From the NCBI GenBank assembly GCA_965151315.1, contig CBCTZG010000090.1, forward strand, positions 1-10,552: a DNA stretch of 10,552 bases, in the 5' to 3' direction. The position numbers and the translations under genes were made by a program. This document shows, piece after piece, positions 1-6,641 of the stretch; positions within the stretch are counted from its first letter, which is position 1; each line of letters begins with the position of its first letter. The DNA is from Avimonoglobus sp965151315. GTDB lineage: Bacteria; Bacillota; Clostridia; UBA1381. The notes below the pieces were generated by a model, which searched no databases, was not told the origin of the DNA, and saw only the letters and a list, made by a program, of their open reading frames with translations.

Positions 1-1555
1 CTTCCAGCACCTCATCAATCTTCTCGATCACATCATTCGGCGTATCAACTATAAACGCGTTATATTTCTCATCTGCTGTCGTATATTGCGGATCATTATA
101 AATATCTACCGCAGACTGGGCCGCCACATCGACAACTTCAACCATTGCCCGGAAATAAACGACAAATTCTTTTTTATTCTCTGTGGTAAATGTCGGGAAA
201 TCAGCCAAAGTTCCACTCTTGTCAACCACATACTTCGCTACGTCCTCATAAACAGGGCTCAACCGTTCGTCAATCAATGTGTCGAGCACAGCCTTGCCCT
301 GGTCAGCCTTGGAGGCCTGGGGGCTTGTAATATCGTCAATTTCCATACCGTCGTTGGCAATAACGATCTCAACCGGGTCAGACAGATATTGGTCGCCGTT
401 ATTGATGTCCGCGAAATTATTTACACGCATCTGCTCTAACGCCTTCGCGACACGGTCTTCATTGGGATCCAGCGTAGGAACTGGTGTCGGCGTAGGTCTG
501 CTGCCGCCGCCGGTAATCGGGCTGCCGCCGCCGGGTCTATTCGTCGGTGTGGGAGAGGGAGACGCGCCGCTGCCAAAGGTGAATTCATAGGTCTTCGTCT
601 GGCTGGCGTCCTCGCCGTTATCCGTAACCTTCACAGTAATTTTCGCAGAGGTACCGTCTTTCGGGTCTGCAAAATTAAATACAAAGTTCGCCTGCTGCAG
701 CTCGTTCTCCGTGAAAATGACCTCCTGCAGCTCTTCTGCGGTCACTGTGCTCTCTACGCCGTCCTTTGTATAGGTAATGGTGAAATCACCGGCTGTATTT
801 TCCACAACAGTAACCACAACCTGCAGCTGGTTATTGGTACCATTCGTTCCAATCGCATCGTTAAACTGGAATGAACCGTCCTTACCTTCTACCGCGGTTA
901 CACCGTTAGGCAGTGTAACGGAGTTGGTTTCGATCTCGCCGTCTTCAATCCCCTTTTCAATGCCGTAAATCATCGCGGCGACTTCCGCACGGAGCAGATT
1001 GTCCTTGGGGCGGAACCGATTGTCAGAGCCCTCGGGCACCATTTCCGCATCTTTCATCAGCCGGACGGAATCCAATGCCCAGTCGCTGACCTGATCCATA
1101 TCGGAAAAATCTGTTGTCGAAGTCAGCTTCGCCTGGTATGCCTGCGCGATTACCACCGCCGCCTCTTCTCTGGTAATAAAGTTGTTCGGCTTAACCGTAC
1201 CGTCGCCGTATCCATGCAGATAACCGGCGTAGACAGCGCAGTTGATCTGGTTATAATACCAGTCGCCCTCGTTATTATCCGTAAACTGATTGGCCGCAGG
1301 CGTAGTATTATTGTGAATATAGTTCAAAATTGTCACAAATTCCGCCCGGGTAATATTGTTTTCGGGTAAATATGTACCATCCGGATATCCGTGGATATAT
1401 CCCTTTTCATGCATATAATTTACCCATTCCGCCGCCCAGTGGGACTCGTCCACATCGGTATAGTGCTGCTCCGCAAACGCCGTCAGACATCCGGAAAACA
1501 GACTGGTTACCAACGCGAATACGACCAACAGGGAAACCTTTCTTTTCCTATCCAT
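1..1555 (-). CDS. Secreted SLH-domain cell-surface protein (3' end outside window)
   Basis: The frame is open from ATG at 1555 to the window edge (518 codons, no stop), so the C-terminus is missing. Residues 1-28 form a signal peptide: a KRK-type basic start, a hydrophobic core and an AFA-EQ signal peptidase I site. Three SLH domains follow at about 31-80, 91-140 and 150-199, with motifs ITRAEF, ITREEA and a degenerate LLRAEV. SLH domains of this family bind secondary cell-wall polymer and anchor proteins to the wall. Residues about 210-330 look beta-rich and Ig-like. Residues 332-364 are a Pro/Gly/Ser/Thr linker (SPSPTPT, GGGS, PTPTPVP). The acidic region after 365 is not recognised. AGGAGGT lies just upstream of the ATG, and the gene has its own promoter 85 bp or less after argB. 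It could be an S-layer protein or a wall-anchored enzyme; no catalytic motif is visible in the part present. Confidence 0.9.
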   Translation of the reverse strand, partial: MDRKRKVSLLVVFALVTSLFSGCLTAFAEQHYTDVDESHWAAEWVNYMHEKGYIHGYPDGTYLPENNITRAEFVTILNYIHNNTTPAANQFTDNNEGDWYYNQINCAVYAGYLHGYGDGTVKPNNFITREEAAVVIAQAYQAKLTSTTDFSDMDQVSDWALDSVRLMKDAEMVPEGSDNRFRPKDNLLRAEVAAMIYGIEKGIEDGEIETNSVTLPNGVTAVEGKDGSFQFNDAIGTNGTNNQLQVVVTVVENTAGDFTITYTKDGVESTVTAEELQEVIFTENELQQANFVFNFADPKDGTSAKITVKVTDNGEDASQTKTYEFTFGSGASPSPTPTNRPGGGSPITGGGSRPTPTPVPTLDPNEDRVAKALEQMRVNNFADINNGDQYLSDPVEIVIANDGMEIDDITSPQASKADQGKAVLDTLIDERLSPVYEDVAKYVVDKSGTLADFPTFTTENKKEFVVYFRAMVEVVDVAAQSAVDIYNDPQYTTADEKYNAFIVDTPNDVIEKIDEVLE

Positions 1556-1597
1556 TGTTTTTACCTCCTATACATAACATGATAGAGTCTTTTTTTC

Positions 1598-1626
1598 ATT
1601 ATAACCCATTTCAAATCGTTTGTCAA
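1598..1626 (-). promoter_or_regulatory. Consensus sigma-A promoter of the SLH protein gene
   Basis: On the minus strand TTGACA (1621-1626) and TATAAT (1598-1603) are separated by exactly 17 bp. Both hexamers match the housekeeping consensus perfectly. Transcription should start near 1590, leaving a leader of about 35 nt with AGGAGGT before the ATG at 1555. This predicts strong expression, as expected for an abundant surface protein. Confidence 0.85.
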
Positions 1627-1634
1627 GGACAAAC
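1618..1634. repeat. 7-bp inverted repeat over the -35 box (possible operator)
   Basis: GTTTGTC and GACAAAC form a perfect 7-bp inverted repeat with a 3-nt centre. It overlaps the -35 hexamer of the SLH gene promoter and lies just after the argB stop. On the minus strand no T-run follows it, so it is a poor intrinsic terminator for the arginine operon. A repressor site is possible but not shown. Confidence 0.4.
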
Positions 1635-1640
1635 CTGCAA

Positions 1641-2513
1641 CTAATAATCATTTCCTTTGATCAAAGTTCCAATGCCGGATTTGGTGAAAATCTCCAAAAG
1701 CAAGCAGTGGGGAATCCGGCCGTCAATAATATGCACGCCCCGGACGCCGGCGTCAATGGCTTCCATGCATCCCAGTACCTTGGGGATCATCCCTCCGGAA
1801 ATTACGCCCGAATCGATCATTTCCATAATTTCCTTGCCGTCTGCCTCATAAACAATATTTCCATCCGCGTCCTTAACGCCTTCCACATCAGTAAGAAGAA
1901 TCAGTTTTTCCGCGGAGACGGCTTTTGCCACCGCCGCCGCCACGCTGTCTGCGTTGATATTGTAGCTTTGCCCGTCCGCGTCCACGCCGATGGGCGCGAT
2001 GACCGGGATATACTGGTCCTTGGCCACATAATCCAGGATATGCGGATCTACGCTGACAATATCCCCCACATAGCCAAGATCCGTCTTGGCCCCGTCTACC
2101 TCGGTATACTGCTTTTTGCACTGGATAAAGCCGCCGTCAATCCCGCAGAAGCCAATGGCCTTGCCGCCCTTGCAGTTCAGCAGGGATACGATTTCCTTGT
2201 TGGTTTTCCCCACCAGCACCATCTGGGCGACCTGCACCGTGTCGGCGTCGGTGACCCGCAGGCCGTTGATAAATTCGCTTTTAATATTCCGCTCCGCTAA
2301 GGCCTTGGAAATATCCGGCCCGCCGCCGTGAACCACCACTGGCTTCAGCCCGATAAATTTCAGCAACGTAATATCCTCCATCACGGAATTTTTCAGCTGC
2401 TCGTTAATCATGGCGTTGCCGCCGTATTTGATCACAACTGTTTTCCCCGCAAACTTTTGGATATAAGGCAGCGCCTCAATCAATATCCCCGCCTTTTTGA
2501 TCAGTTCCTCCAT
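1641..2513 (-). CDS. argB: Acetylglutamate kinase (ArgB)
   Basis: This 290-residue protein phosphorylates N-acetylglutamate with ATP, the second step of arginine synthesis. It shows the amino acid kinase fold: KYGGNAM (29-35) with the catalytic Lys29, the glycine-rich VHGGGPDIS (61-69), the substrate-binding segment NINADSVAAAVA (176-187), LTDVEGV (197-203) and GGMIPKV (220-226). An N-terminal helix precedes the first strand (residues 1-20, LIEALPYIQKF), and EIFTKSGIGT lies at the C-terminus (274-283). In this family those two features mark the hexameric, arginine-inhibited type rather than the short E. coli type. The ATG at 2513 is preceded by GGAGAAGGAAGG, and 24 bp separate it from argC. 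It is the last gene of the arginine operon. No frameshift or missing key residue is seen. Confidence 0.97.
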   Translation of the reverse strand: MEELIKKAGILIEALPYIQKFAGKTVVIKYGGNAMINEQLKNSVMEDITLLKFIGLKPVVVHGGGPDISKALAERNIKSEFINGLRVTDADTVQVAQMVLVGKTNKEIVSLLNCKGGKAIGFCGIDGGFIQCKKQYTEVDGAKTDLGYVGDIVSVDPHILDYVAKDQYIPVIAPIGVDADGQSYNINADSVAAAVAKAVSAEKLILLTDVEGVKDADGNIVYEADGKEIMEMIDSGVISGGMIPKVLGCMEAIDAGVRGVHIIDGRIPHCLLLEIFTKSGIGTLIKGNDY

Positions 2514-2537
2514 TATACGCTTCCTTCCTTCTCCATA

Positions 2538-3575
2538 TTACAAATAGAAGCCGGCCTGTTTTAAGGCCGTCCCCTCGTCTAAGCCAAACATTAAATTCAT
2601 ATTCTGCACCGCCTGGCCCGCCGCGCCTTTGACGATATTGTCAATGGCCGAAACCACCACTGCCCGGTTCAGCCGCTGGTCTACCGCTATGCCGATATCC
2701 ACAAAATTGCTGCCCGCCACATGCTTGGTTTCCGGCAGCTCCCCCGCCGCCTTGACCCGGACAAAAAATTCACCCCGGTAGTAATCCTGGTAAACCTGCA
2801 CCAGTTCTTCCGCGGTACAAGGCTTTGTCAGGTTCATATAAATGGTGGCTAAGATCCCCCGCTTTTGGGGGATCAGGTGGGGCGTAAAGGACAGGATAAT
2901 ATCCCTGCCCGCGATTTTGGAAAGCTCCTGTTCAATTTCCGAGGTATGCCGGTGGGTCCCGATTTTATAGGCCTTGGTATTTTCCGTGCACTCACAGAAA
3001 TGATATGCCAGCCCCAGCCCCCGGCCTGCGCCGGTAACGCCGGATTTTGCGTCGATAATAATATTTTCCGTCTGGGCCAGCCCCTTTGCCAAAAGGGGCG
3101 CCGCCCCCAGGATGGAGCAGGTAGTGTAGCACCCCGGGTTCCCGATCAGCCTGGCTTTTTTGATTTTCTCCCGATGCAGCTCGCAAAGGCCGTATACTGA
3201 CTCTGCCAAAAGCTCCGGGGAGGAGTGGGGCTCGCCGTACCAGGCCTCGTATACCTTTGGGTCATCATACCGGTAGTCGCCGCTTAGGTCAATGACCTTC
3301 ACGCCCCGCTCCAGGATGGCCGGGATCACACTTTTAGACGCGCCGTGGGGCAGGGCCGTAAAGGCCACATCGCACTTGGCCACCGCATCCAGGTCCAGCT
3401 CCGTGCATTCCTTTTCCAACACATGGCGCAGGTTTTGGTACACATCGCTGATTTTCTTTCCCGCAAAGCTCTGAGATCCAACGATCTCAATACTGACCCC
3501 CGGATGGTTCGTCAGCAGGCGCACCAGTTCGATCCCCGCATAGCCCGTAGCGCCCAATACCGCCGCTTTGATCAT
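2538..3575 (-). CDS. argC: N-acetyl-gamma-glutamyl-phosphate reductase (ArgC)
   Basis: This NADPH-dependent cytosolic enzyme reduces N-acetylglutamyl phosphate to the semialdehyde, the third step of arginine synthesis. At 345 residues it has the usual full length of the short bacterial form. Residues 7-14 (LGATGYAG) are the dinucleotide-binding glycine motif. The nucleophilic cysteine is Cys149 in GNPGCYTT, and GTHRHTSEIEQ (206-216) supplies the conserved active-site histidine. DAKSGVTGAGRG (175-186) is the other family signature. The ATG at 3575 has GGAAGAAGGA about 10 nt upstream. It lies 34 bp after the GNAT gene and 24 bp before argB, consistent with cotranscription. Nothing is unusual about the reading frame. 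Confidence 0.97.
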   Translation of the reverse strand: MIKAAVLGATGYAGIELVRLLTNHPGVSIEIVGSQSFAGKKISDVYQNLRHVLEKECTELDLDAVAKCDVAFTALPHGASKSVIPAILERGVKVIDLSGDYRYDDPKVYEAWYGEPHSSPELLAESVYGLCELHREKIKKARLIGNPGCYTTCSILGAAPLLAKGLAQTENIIIDAKSGVTGAGRGLGLAYHFCECTENTKAYKIGTHRHTSEIEQELSKIAGRDIILSFTPHLIPQKRGILATIYMNLTKPCTAEELVQVYQDYYRGEFFVRVKAAGELPETKHVAGSNFVDIGIAVDQRLNRAVVVSAIDNIVKGAAGQAVQNMNLMFGLDEGTALKQAGFYL

Positions 3576-3609
3576 ATTTATCCGTCCTTCTTCCTATATA
3601 TTCTTAATT

Positions 3610-4089
3610 TTATTGGTAATCCTTCACCAGCAAAGCCCGGATATACCCTCTGGATTTGTCGGTAGAATCAATGTAAAAGCCCCGGCCGTAATAAAACCGG
3701 ATCAGGGACGTAATCTTCGCCCCGGTATGAAGGCTGATCCGCGTGACGCCCTTTTTCATCATGATCCGGTCTACCAGATTCATAATGGATTTGCCGATGC
3801 CGTTATTCTGGGAAGTCACCTTAACCCCAAACCGGCTCAGGTACGCAGTGCCGTCATCGAACACCTGCACCCGCACACTGCCTACCGGCGCCCCGTCGGA
3901 AAAGGCGATCAGGACTACTTTCGTATCAATATCCCGCTTCACGTCTTCATACGTTTCTTCCAGCGCGGCCAGGCTATCCACCCCGGACAGCTCGCTGTAT
4001 TTCAAGAACGCCTCCCGGGTAATCTGCATAATGTCCGGAATATCCGCATAAGTCGCCATCCGAACTAAAAATAAAGATTGATATTCCAT
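3610..4089 (-). CDS. GNAT-family N-acetyltransferase inside the arginine operon
   Basis: This is a single-domain GNAT protein of 159 residues (160 if the adjacent GTG at 4092 is used). The acetyl-CoA pyrophosphate loop is visible as QNNGIGK after the FGVKV strand (near residues 88-100), matching Q-x-x-G-x-G. The late motif SLIRFYYGRGF contains the tyrosine often used as general acid. The gene sits between argF and argC. GAGGGGG lies across the argF stop codon, 9 nt before ATG 4089, so translation is probably coupled to argF. GNATs of similar size act as N-acetylglutamate synthase in actinobacteria, and no argJ or argA is present in this cluster, so the same job is an attractive guess. The sequence alone does not fix the substrate; it could acetylate an unrelated amine or a protein. 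Confidence 0.88.
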   Translation of the reverse strand: MEYQSLFLVRMATYADIPDIMQITREAFLKYSELSGVDSLAALEETYEDVKRDIDTKVVLIAFSDGAPVGSVRVQVFDDGTAYLSRFGVKVTSQNNGIGKSIMNLVDRIMMKKGVTRISLHTGAKITSLIRFYYGRGFYIDSTDKSRGYIRALLVKDYQ

Positions 4090-4103
4090 CACACCGTTCC
4101 CCC

Positions 4104-5030
4104 TCAGCCCATCAGCGCTGCCATGACAGCCTTCTGGGCATGCAGCCGGTTTTCCGCCTCGTCAAAAATTACCGAATTCTCCCCGTCGATCACCTCCGCC
4201 GTGACCTCGAATCCCCGGTACGCCGGCAGGCAATGCATAAACAGTGCGTCATCCTTGGCATGTGCGAATAATTCCCCATTCACCTGATACGGCTGAAACA
4301 GCTTGACCCGCTCCGCCTTTTCCGCTTCCATGCCCATGCTGACCCAGGTATCCGTATAAACCACATCCGCGCCGCGGACCGCTTCTGCCGGGTCATGGGT
4401 CAAAAGCAGGCTGGCGCCGCTTTTTTGGAAATCTGCCTTGGCGTTTTCCGTGACTTCCCCGTCCGGCATAAAGCCTGCCGGCGCGGCAACAGCGCAGTCC
4501 AAGCCCATTTTCCCGCAGCCATACATGATGGAGTTGGCCATATTGTTTCCGTCGCCGATATACGCAAACTTCAGCCCCTCCAGCCTGCCCTTTTTCTCAT
4601 AAATCGTCTGCAGATCTGCCAGCACCTGGCAGGGATGCAGCAGATCGGTCAGAGCGTTGATTACCGGGATGTCGGCGTACTCCGCCAAATCCAGCACATC
4701 CTGATGGGAATAGGTCCGGATCATGATCCCGTCCACATACCGCTCCAATACTTTGGCCGTATCATAGATCGTTTCCCCCCGGCCCAGCTGAATATCGTTG
4801 GCAGACAAAAACAAGGGATAGCCTCCCAGCTGTGTCATCCCCACTTCAAAGGACACCCGCGTCCGGGTGGAAGACTTGGTAAAAATCATCGCCAAGGCTT
4901 TCCCGGCCAGGAGCGGATGAGGGATCCCCGCTTTTTGTTCCTTCTTCAGCTTCAGCGCCAGTTCTAACAGGTCGGAAATCTGCTCCTTTGTCAAATCATG
5001 CAGGCTGATAAAATCCTGAATCGCTTCCAT
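4104..5030 (-). CDS. argF: Ornithine carbamoyltransferase (ArgF)
   Basis: This enzyme joins carbamoyl phosphate to ornithine to give citrulline. All family signatures are present in 308 residues: the carbamoyl-phosphate loop STRTR (54-58), HPCQ (132-135), the domain-linking IGDGNNMANS region (158-167), the ornithine loop DTWVSMG (227-233) and the catalytic HCLP (266-269). The ornithine loop separates it from aspartate and putrescine carbamoyltransferases. The start ATG at 5030 is preceded by AAAGGAG, which overlaps the argD stop; the gap to argD is 15 bp and to the GNAT gene 14 bp. Its place among biosynthetic genes, with no arcA or arcC nearby, favours the anabolic role over the catabolic ArcB role. 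Confidence 0.97.
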   Translation of the reverse strand: MEAIQDFISLHDLTKEQISDLLELALKLKKEQKAGIPHPLLAGKALAMIFTKSSTRTRVSFEVGMTQLGGYPLFLSANDIQLGRGETIYDTAKVLERYVDGIMIRTYSHQDVLDLAEYADIPVINALTDLLHPCQVLADLQTIYEKKGRLEGLKFAYIGDGNNMANSIMYGCGKMGLDCAVAAPAGFMPDGEVTENAKADFQKSGASLLLTHDPAEAVRGADVVYTDTWVSMGMEAEKAERVKLFQPYQVNGELFAHAKDDALFMHCLPAYRGFEVTAEVIDGENSVIFDEAENRLHAQKAVMAALMG

Positions 5031-5045
5031 TTCCCTTTCTCCTTT

Positions 5046-6239
5046 CTACAGTGCGGCCAAAACCGCGTCTAACGTCTCAATAAATCCATCTACATCCCCC
5101 CGGGTCAGGATCAGGGGCGGCGCCAGCCGCAGGGTAGTCCCGCCGCAAAGGCTCGTCAGTACACCGGCCGCGAACAACCCGTCGTATACCTTTTTGGCAA
5201 TATCCCCCGGAAATTCAATACCGATCAAAAGCCCGGCATTACGCAGGTCAAGCACCCAGCCTGCATATTTATGCTTAATTATACATAATTTTTGCATAAA
5301 GTAGTCGGAAACCTGCCGGACATTTTCTAAAATATGCTCTTTTTCCATAATCTCAAATACCGCCAGCCCCGCTGTGCAGGCCAGAGGGTTCCCGCCAAAG
5401 GTGGAACCATGGTCTCCGGGCGCAAAGGCCTGGGCTACAAAATCTTTGGCGCATACAGCGCCGATAGGCATACCGTTGCCCAGGGCCTTGGCAGAAGTGA
5501 AAATATCCGGCTCTACGCCGTACAGCTGATGGGCAAACATGCAGCCCGTCCGGCCCATGCCGGTCTGCACCTCGTCAAAGATCAGCAGGATGTCCTTCTG
5601 GTCACAAAGGCGCCGCAGTGCCCGCAGATATTCCGGCTCCATCGGATGTACGCCGCTTTCCCCCTGGACCGGCTCCACCAAAATGGCCGCCGTCTGCTCT
5701 GTCACTGCCGCCTCCAGGGCGGCCAGGTCGTTTGGCTCCACCTGGATAAAGCCCGGCGTCAGAGGCCGGTACGGCTTCTGATATTTTTCCTGCCCTGTAG
5801 CCGCTACGGTAGCCAGCGTCCTGCCGTGGAAGGACTTTTGCAGGGAAATGATCTCATATTTTTCCTTGCCTTGCTTATAAAAATAAATCTTCGCCAGCTT
5901 GAACGCACCCTCGTTGGCCTCTGCCCCGCTGTTGGCGAAAAATACCTTGTCCGCCGCCGAATTCTGGACAAGCCTCTGGGCAAGCCTGGCCTGGGCTTCT
6001 ATGTAATAGTAATTGGAAACATGCAGCACCCGATCGATCTGTGCTTTCATCCGGGCGGTAAATTCCGGGTGCCCGTGGCCTAAAGCCGTCACAGCGATCC
6101 CCCCCAGAAAATCCCGGTATACCTTGCCGTCTGAAGCCGTCAGCTGGATCCCCCTGCCCTCTGTGAACATTACCGGCAGCCGCTGGCCAAAGGTATTCAT
6201 ATAATATTGTTTGTCTAATTCCATAATCTCTGCTAACAT
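5046..6239 (-). CDS. argD: Acetylornithine aminotransferase (ArgD)
   Basis: This class III PLP-dependent aminotransferase converts N-acetylglutamate semialdehyde and glutamate to N-acetylornithine; some members also serve lysine synthesis. Key segments, numbered from the GTG at 6248, are the PLP phosphate-binding SGAEANEGAFK (107-117), FHGRT (140-144), the cofactor-nitrogen aspartate Asp225 in IFDEVQTGMGRTG, and the Schiff-base Lys254 in TSAKALGNGMPIGAV. Length is normal (397-400 residues). I chose ATG 6239 because AAAGG lies 11 nt upstream; the in-frame GTG at 6248 is almost touching that site. It is the first gene of the arginine operon, directly behind a promoter with an ARG-box-like site. 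A paralog such as ornithine or succinylornithine aminotransferase is less likely given the neighbours. Confidence 0.95.
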   Translation of the reverse strand: MLAEIMELDKQYYMNTFGQRLPVMFTEGRGIQLTASDGKVYRDFLGGIAVTALGHGHPEFTARMKAQIDRVLHVSNYYYIEAQARLAQRLVQNSAADKVFFANSGAEANEGAFKLAKIYFYKQGKEKYEIISLQKSFHGRTLATVAATGQEKYQKPYRPLTPGFIQVEPNDLAALEAAVTEQTAAILVEPVQGESGVHPMEPEYLRALRRLCDQKDILLIFDEVQTGMGRTGCMFAHQLYGVEPDIFTSAKALGNGMPIGAVCAKDFVAQAFAPGDHGSTFGGNPLACTAGLAVFEIMEKEHILENVRQVSDYFMQKLCIIKHKYAGWVLDLRNAGLLIGIEFPGDIAKKVYDGLFAAGVLTSLCGGTTLRLAPPLILTRGDVDGFIETLDAVLAAL

Positions 6240-6269
6240 ATCCGGCACATCCTTTCAATGTATTCTCAA

Positions 6270-6298
6270 ATTATACAACTTTATGAATAAAAATGCAA
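6270..6298 (-). promoter_or_regulatory. Promoter of the arginine operon
   Basis: On the minus strand TTGCAT (6293-6298) and TATAAT (6270-6275) are spaced by exactly 17 bp. The -10 is perfect and the -35 matches four of six bases. T- and A-tracts just upstream (about 6301-6315) could act as an UP-type element. The start point would be near 6263, giving a leader of about 25 nt before argD, too short for an attenuator or T-box. Confidence 0.8.
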
Positions 6299-6299
6299 G
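6282..6299. promoter_or_regulatory. Putative ARG box (ArgR/AhrC operator)
   Basis: The plus strand reads TGAAT-AAAA-ATGCA with AT/AG flanks. Against the ArgR/AhrC consensus TGAAT-wwww-ATTCA only one core base differs. It covers the -35 hexamer and part of the spacer of the argD promoter, where bound repressor would block RNA polymerase. A much weaker relative (TCAAT-GTAT-TCTCA) lies at 6255-6268, around the start site. Assignment rests on the match and on the genes downstream. Confidence 0.65.
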
Positions 6300-6308
6300 T
6301 AGTTTTTG

Positions 6309-6341
6309 AAAAAAACAGCATATTGTTATAAAAACAATATG
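6309..6341 (-). terminator. AT-rich stem-loop with T-tract (probable terminator)
   Basis: CATATTGTT (6319-6327) and AACAATATG (6333-6341) form a perfect 9-bp stem with a 5-nt loop. On the minus strand the stem is followed by CTG and seven T residues (6315-6309). It could end the transcript coming from hflX to queG just before the argD promoter. The stem is poor in GC, so it may be leaky or serve instead as a protein-binding palindrome. Confidence 0.5.
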
Positions 6342-6366
6342 GAAGGCCGCCGGTTTTCCAACAATA

Positions 6367-6390
6367 AAGCGGACAGCCGCCTGTCCGCTT
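6367..6390. repeat. GC palindrome, copy 1 (left end of element)
   Basis: Arms AAGCGGACAG and CTGTCCGCTT pair perfectly over 10 bp around a CCGC loop. The adjoining 11-bp hairpin at 6391-6417 starts at the next base. The same palindrome recurs at 6619-6641. Confidence 0.85.
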
Positions 6391-6417
6391 CAGCGTGTCG
6401 ATAAAGTCGACACGCTG
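6391..6417. repeat. 11-bp perfect hairpin
   Basis: CAGCGTGTCGA and TCGACACGCTG pair without mismatch around a TAAAG loop. It abuts the left GC palindrome, so a transcript could form two stacked stems. No T-run follows on either strand. Confidence 0.8.
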
Positions 6418-6618
6418 AGAGACTATTGAAAAACGAAGGGATATTTTGTGAGAATGTTCCCGTCGGCGTACAGTGGTACGGTAGGGGACATTTTCGCAAA
6501 AAGCAAGCAACCATGCTGGTTTCTCGATAAAGCCCGCATGGTTTGTAGTAAACAATTATTTTTAGAACGCGTTTTCGTATTTTCCTGCTTGCGGTAGGCC
6601 GAGTTTTTCGACAGTCAG

Positions 6619-6641
6619 AAGCGGACAGCCGCCTGTCCGCT
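6619..6641. repeat. GC palindrome, copy 2 (right end of element, at the queG stop)
   Basis: AGCGGACAG (6620-6628) and CTGTCCGCT (6633-6641) pair around CCGC and repeat the palindrome at 6367-6390. Base 6641 is also the last base of the queG TGA stop, so the stem forms immediately behind that gene. It may protect the 3' end of the queG message; no U-tract follows, so it is not a typical terminator. Confidence 0.8.

Larger units (their letters stand above)
6368..6641. repeat. MITE-like structured element with 38-bp terminal inverted repeats
   Basis: This stretch holds no credible gene. Its two ends, read inward, match at 32 of 38 positions (6368-6405 versus 6641-6604). Each begins with a perfect GC palindrome (arms AGCGGACAG and CTGTCCGCT) followed by a shared TGTCGA box. 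Inside are further stem-loops: CAGCGTGTCGA/TCGACACGCTG at 6391-6417, a two-part stem at 6456-6489 with CGTAC/GTACG at its tip, and CCATGC/GCATGG at 6511-6541. The 9-mer TCGATAAAG recurs at 6398-6406 and 6524-6532. I see no clear target-site duplication and no transposase. The best reading is a small interspersed repeat of non-autonomous type that adds structured RNA behind queG; copy number cannot be judged from one window. Confidence 0.6.

Noticed and set aside
1484..1555. Lipobox-like FSGC at residue 23 of the SLH protein
   Set aside because: Phe at -3 is atypical, a clean AFA-EQ signal peptidase I site follows a few residues later, and SLH proteins are normally wall-bound rather than lipidated.
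1618..1634. Inverted repeat after argB as an intrinsic terminator
   Set aside because: The stem is only 7 bp and no T-run follows on the minus strand; it lies over the -35 box of the next gene.
1620..2300. Plus-strand open frame opposite argB (226 codons)
   Set aside because: It is the mirror of conserved argB codons and also crosses the SLH gene promoter; there is no initiation signal.
5334..6083. Long plus-strand open frame opposite argD (249 codons)
   Set aside because: It is antisense to a fully conserved gene, has no ribosome binding site, and the product resembles no family; GC-rich coding DNA often leaves such shadow frames.
6271..6555. Open frame of 94 codons on the minus strand in the queG-argD gap
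   Set aside because: It begins at TTG without a ribosome binding site and runs through the palindromic repeat and the argD promoter. The product looks like translated repeat DNA.
6249..6640. CRISPR array, T-box or riboswitch in the largest gene-free stretch
   Set aside because: The repeats are only two copies and palindromic without regular spacers. The argD leader after the predicted start site is too short for a T-box or riboswitch, and the structured DNA lies upstream of the promoter.
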